Origin: Betaproteobacteria bacterium RIFCSPLOWO2_12_FULL_62_58
GTDB taxonomy: Bacteria; Pseudomonadota; Gammaproteobacteria; Burkholderiales; SG8-41
Direction of reading: 5' to 3'
DNA: 46,668 nucleotides
Assembly: GCA_001772005.1 (NCBI GenBank)
Contig: MERI01000253.1
Location: forward strand, 1 to 46,668
Positions within the stretch are counted from its first letter, which is position 1. Each line of letters begins with the position of its first letter. Positions 44,664 through 46,668 of this stretch are shown here, piece by piece. The translations under genes and the position numbers were made by a program. Below the pieces are notes generated by a model. The model was not told the DNA's origin and did not search any database. It worked only from the letters and a program-made list of their open reading frames with translations.

Positions 44664-45629
44664 CTAAAGCAACCCGGAACTCTGAACCGCATTCCTGATG
44701 GCGGCCTTCTCTGCCTCTGTCAGTTGCTGATAGGGGGGTCTTACGCGTCCGTCACCCCCAGCCATGCCCAGCTGCTGTCCCCAGTATTTGTGCGTAGCCT
44801 GCCTCTTGCCCGGAGGTGTTACCCTTACTAATGCTGACCGGATCGGCTCAAGTCGCTTATAAACCTCCAATGCCTTGGCGAAATCTCCCTTCTCTGCCAG
44901 CGCAGTGTACTCATTGATGAGCTTTAGCTTCTTACTCTGGAGAAGAAACGACAGCGCCGATGATATATAAGCTTCCTGGCCATGCGCAGTCAGATTGATC
45001 AGCCAATTCTCCTCATCGGCATCACTGACGATGATCTTGTCACCACACAAGCTCCTCACCATCCTCGTATGGTCTAGGGGCGCGATGTTTTTTATACCGA
45101 CAAAATTAGGTATTTCGTTAGCAAGCCGGCAGATCAGCTGCGGACTCATCAAATAGCCATGTTCCAACTGGTTCAAGGGAAAGATGGCGATGTTGACCTG
45201 GTCCGCAATCCATTTGTAGTACTGAAAGACACCTTCCTCTGTCATTGTGCCCTGGTAGAACCTGGGGTTCATCGGCCCGGTGAGCTCAGCGCCTAGTTCC
45301 TCAGCATATTTCACCAGCTCCAGTGTAACCAGCGGCGTCTCGCAATGCGGAGCCGACAGGGTCAGCATCTGACCCTTGGATTCTTCAACAGCAATCTGCA
45401 GATGTCGCTTGCGCTCTGCAATCGTCTGGTGAAAGGTTTCCCCCACCATCCCGGCGTGAAAATTACCCTTGATCTGCAAATTGTCGATGACATAGCGAAT
45501 GTTATGTCGACAGCCTTCCCAGTCAACTTGAAAGTCGGGGGTGAAGGGTGTGTTTGTCGCAATCCATACACCCTTGATGTTTTTCTTAGCCCACTCCTTC
45601 GCTTCGTTCTTACGATATGGCAGTGCCAT
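44664..45629 (-). CDS. DapA/NAL-family aldolase or lyase
   Basis: 321-residue TIM barrel of the dihydrodipicolinate synthase/N-acetylneuraminate lyase superfamily. The Schiff-base lysine is Lys180 (F-V-G-I-K-N-I-A-P), the partner tyrosine is about Tyr125 (N-P-R-F-Y-Q-G), and the pyruvate carboxylate loop is G-M-V-G-E-T (60-65). The W-E-G-C-R-H-N-I-R and unusual C-terminus with G-Q-Q-L-G-M-A-G-G-D-G-R-V-R-P-P suggest a catabolic aldolase or dehydratase, not lysine synthesis; hydratase-aldolases of aromatic degradation and 5-dehydro-4-deoxyglucarate dehydratases share this fold. ATG 45629 has AAAGGAGAATC upstream; a 12-codon longer frame exists. Odd codon use (lower GC) compared with the Bug genes around it. 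Confidence 0.82.
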   Translation of the reverse strand: MALPYRKNEAKEWAKKNIKGVWIATNTPFTPDFQVDWEGCRHNIRYVIDNLQIKGNFHAGMVGETFHQTIAERKRHLQIAVEESKGQMLTLSAPHCETPLVTLELVKYAEELGAELTGPMNPRFYQGTMTEEGVFQYYKWIADQVNIAIFPLNQLEHGYLMSPQLICRLANEIPNFVGIKNIAPLDHTRMVRSLCGDKIIVSDADEENWLINLTAHGQEAYISSALSFLLQSKKLKLINEYTALAEKGDFAKALEVYKRLEPIRSALVRVTPPGKRQATHKYWGQQLGMAGGDGRVRPPYQQLTEAEKAAIRNAVQSSGLL

Positions 45630-45818
45630 TACAGATTCTCCTTTGATTTTGCGTTTCGATGCCACTTACCACCGAACAAACAGAGGCCCGCGCAGCAGTC
45701 ACGCCCGACTGCTGAACGTCACAAAAATCCCGTGCAAACCGCAGACTTCATTGCGCGTTTTCCCCGCCCGAAACTATGCTCGCCGCGGGCCAAGGCATCG
45801 CGCCTGACGCGCCAATGT

Positions 45819-46668
45819 TCAGTGCTCGATGGAAATCTTCGCCTCTTTGACCACCTTGGTCCATTTTTCCACGTCTCGCTTAATGGTATCCAGAAGCTGC
45901 TCCGGTGGCCCACCCACGGGCTCCACTCCATCTCCCGCCATCCGTCTTCTCATCTCGTCCGTCTGCAGTATCCTTGAGACTTCCTTGTTCCATCGCGCGA
46001 CGATCTTCTTGGGCAGGCCCTTAGGGCCCCAAAGACCGTACCAGAAATCTACCTCGAAGTTGGGGACAGTCTCGCCGACGGTAGGCACGTCTGGCAGCGC
46101 GCCTGAACGCGTGGCCGTGGTAACCCCGAGAGCGCGCAGCCGCCCCGCTTTAACGTGCGGGATAGTCGCGGCCATGCTGCTAAAGTTAAGCTGCACCTCG
46201 CCGGCGATGAGCGCGGTCAATGCTGGGGCAGCGCCCTTATACGGAATGTGGGTGAAATCCACCTTGGTTTCCAGTTTGAAAAGCTCGCCCGCAAGGTTCC
46301 CAAGACCGCCAGCACCTGCCGAGCCATAGTTGAGCTTGCCGGGGTTAGCCTTAGCGTAAGCGATGAACTCTTTGACACTCTTGCTCGGCACCGAGGGGTG
46401 CAACGACATGAGGAGGCCGGATTTCGCGAGCTGAATGATTGGCTGGATGTCGTTGACCGAATCGTACGGCAGCTTGAGGAGCGCGGGGTTAGCGGCGTAG
46501 CTGGCGTTTACTATGATTAGCGTGTATCCGTCAGGGGAGGCGCGAACCGCCGTGCCGATTCCGATGGTGCCCCCGCCGCCGGTTCGATTGTCCACTATCA
46601 CCGGCTGCCCGAACGAGTCCGAAACCTGCTGGGCAATGAATCGCGCCAGACCATCCACCCCTCCACCC
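45819..46668 (-). CDS. Bug-family (TctC-type) substrate-binding protein, 5' end outside window
   Basis: At least 283 residues; the frame stays open to the right edge, so the signal peptide and first motif lie beyond it. Visible are G-G-x-D-G-L-A-R-F-I-A, V-D-N-R-T-G-G-G-G-T-I-G, N-P-G-K-L-N-Y-G-S-A-G and the closing W-T-K-V-V-K-E-A-K-I-S-I. The last part resembles the Bug at 39418 (W-K-K-V-V-K-E-A-K-I), so these are close paralogues. It precedes the DapA-family gene by 189 bp on the same strand. Confidence 0.9.
   Translation of the reverse strand, partial: GGGVDGLARFIAQQVSDSFGQPVIVDNRTGGGGTIGIGTAVRASPDGYTLIIVNASYAANPALLKLPYDSVNDIQPIIQLAKSGLLMSLHPSVPSKSVKEFIAYAKANPGKLNYGSAGAGGLGNLAGELFKLETKVDFTHIPYKGAAPALTALIAGEVQLNFSSMAATIPHVKAGRLRALGVTTATRSGALPDVPTVGETVPNFEVDFWYGLWGPKGLPKKIVARWNKEVSRILQTDEMRRRMAGDGVEPVGGPPEQLLDTIKRDVEKWTKVVKEAKISIEH

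Noticed and set aside
23525..46668. Integrase, phage genes or CRISPR array in the accessory half
   Set aside because: None seen; no regularly spaced repeats and no recombinase beyond the two transposase fragments.

Overview
The window reads as chromosome of a GC-rich betaproteobacterium. The evidence is the run trxB / crp-type regulator / fecR-domain gene / ftsK-lolA-rarA ... serS-tRNA-Ser, the nadE-glnB pair, and a large set of Bug (TctC-type) periplasmic binding proteins. Bug expansions are typical of Burkholderiales-like Betaproteobacteria. Everything here was read by eye; no database search was run, so species and exact substrates stay open.

Layout. (1) 1-1.9 kb is a mobile-DNA junkyard: the 3' end of a probable group II intron, a two-helix membrane protein gene whose stop codon lies inside a good attC site (integron cassette), and two gene fragments. 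(2) 1.9-23.5 kb is mostly core genome: an LpqC-type esterase, two tandem SulP-STAS-cyclic-nucleotide-binding anion transporters, a FemAB-like acetyltransferase, nadE, glnB, smr, trxB, a Crp/Fnr regulator, a FecR-domain protein, ftsK, lolA, rarA, serS and tRNA-Ser(CGA). An LVIVD-repeat gene and a Bug gene are wedged between rarA and serS. Two inverted copies of a roughly 196-bp double-hairpin element lie after nadE and after serS. (3) 23.5-32.9 kb is an accessory catabolic cluster. A CysB-like LysR regulator faces, across two tandem palindromes, a co-directional run bug / ComA-like (phosphosulfolactate synthase family) / bug / TcuA-like flavoprotein / bug / MmgE-PrpD, which ends against a transposase fragment. 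(4) 33-38.1 kb holds a fumarase/argininosuccinate-lyase superfamily enzyme with an altered signature loop, overlapping a Bug gene, then a Bug gene fragment, an MFS carrier and an aldo/keto reductase. (5) 38.1-46.7 kb is on the minus strand: two paralogous 4,5-dihydroxyphthalate-decarboxylase-like genes, an acyl-CoA dehydrogenase plus a detached copy of its 3' end, a tandem-ABM protein, a DapA-family aldolase/lyase and three more Bug genes, the last cut by the window edge.

How the genes may work together. The accessory half carries eight Bug genes (one partial) plus one fragment but no TctA/TctB membrane partner, so each Bug must use carriers encoded elsewhere or act as a sensor/scavenger. Each is packed next to an enzyme for carboxylic acids (dehydrogenase, dehydratase/decarboxylase, lyase, aldolase, acyl-CoA dehydrogenase). 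My reading is a set of small substrate-specific carboxylate modules assembled by recombination. The junctions are visible: in-frame chimeric 5' ends on two Bug genes, a 204-bp near-identical duplication with a sharp edge, gene-end fragments and IS scraps. The most novel-looking module is the LysR / ComA-like / TcuA-like / PrpD cluster.
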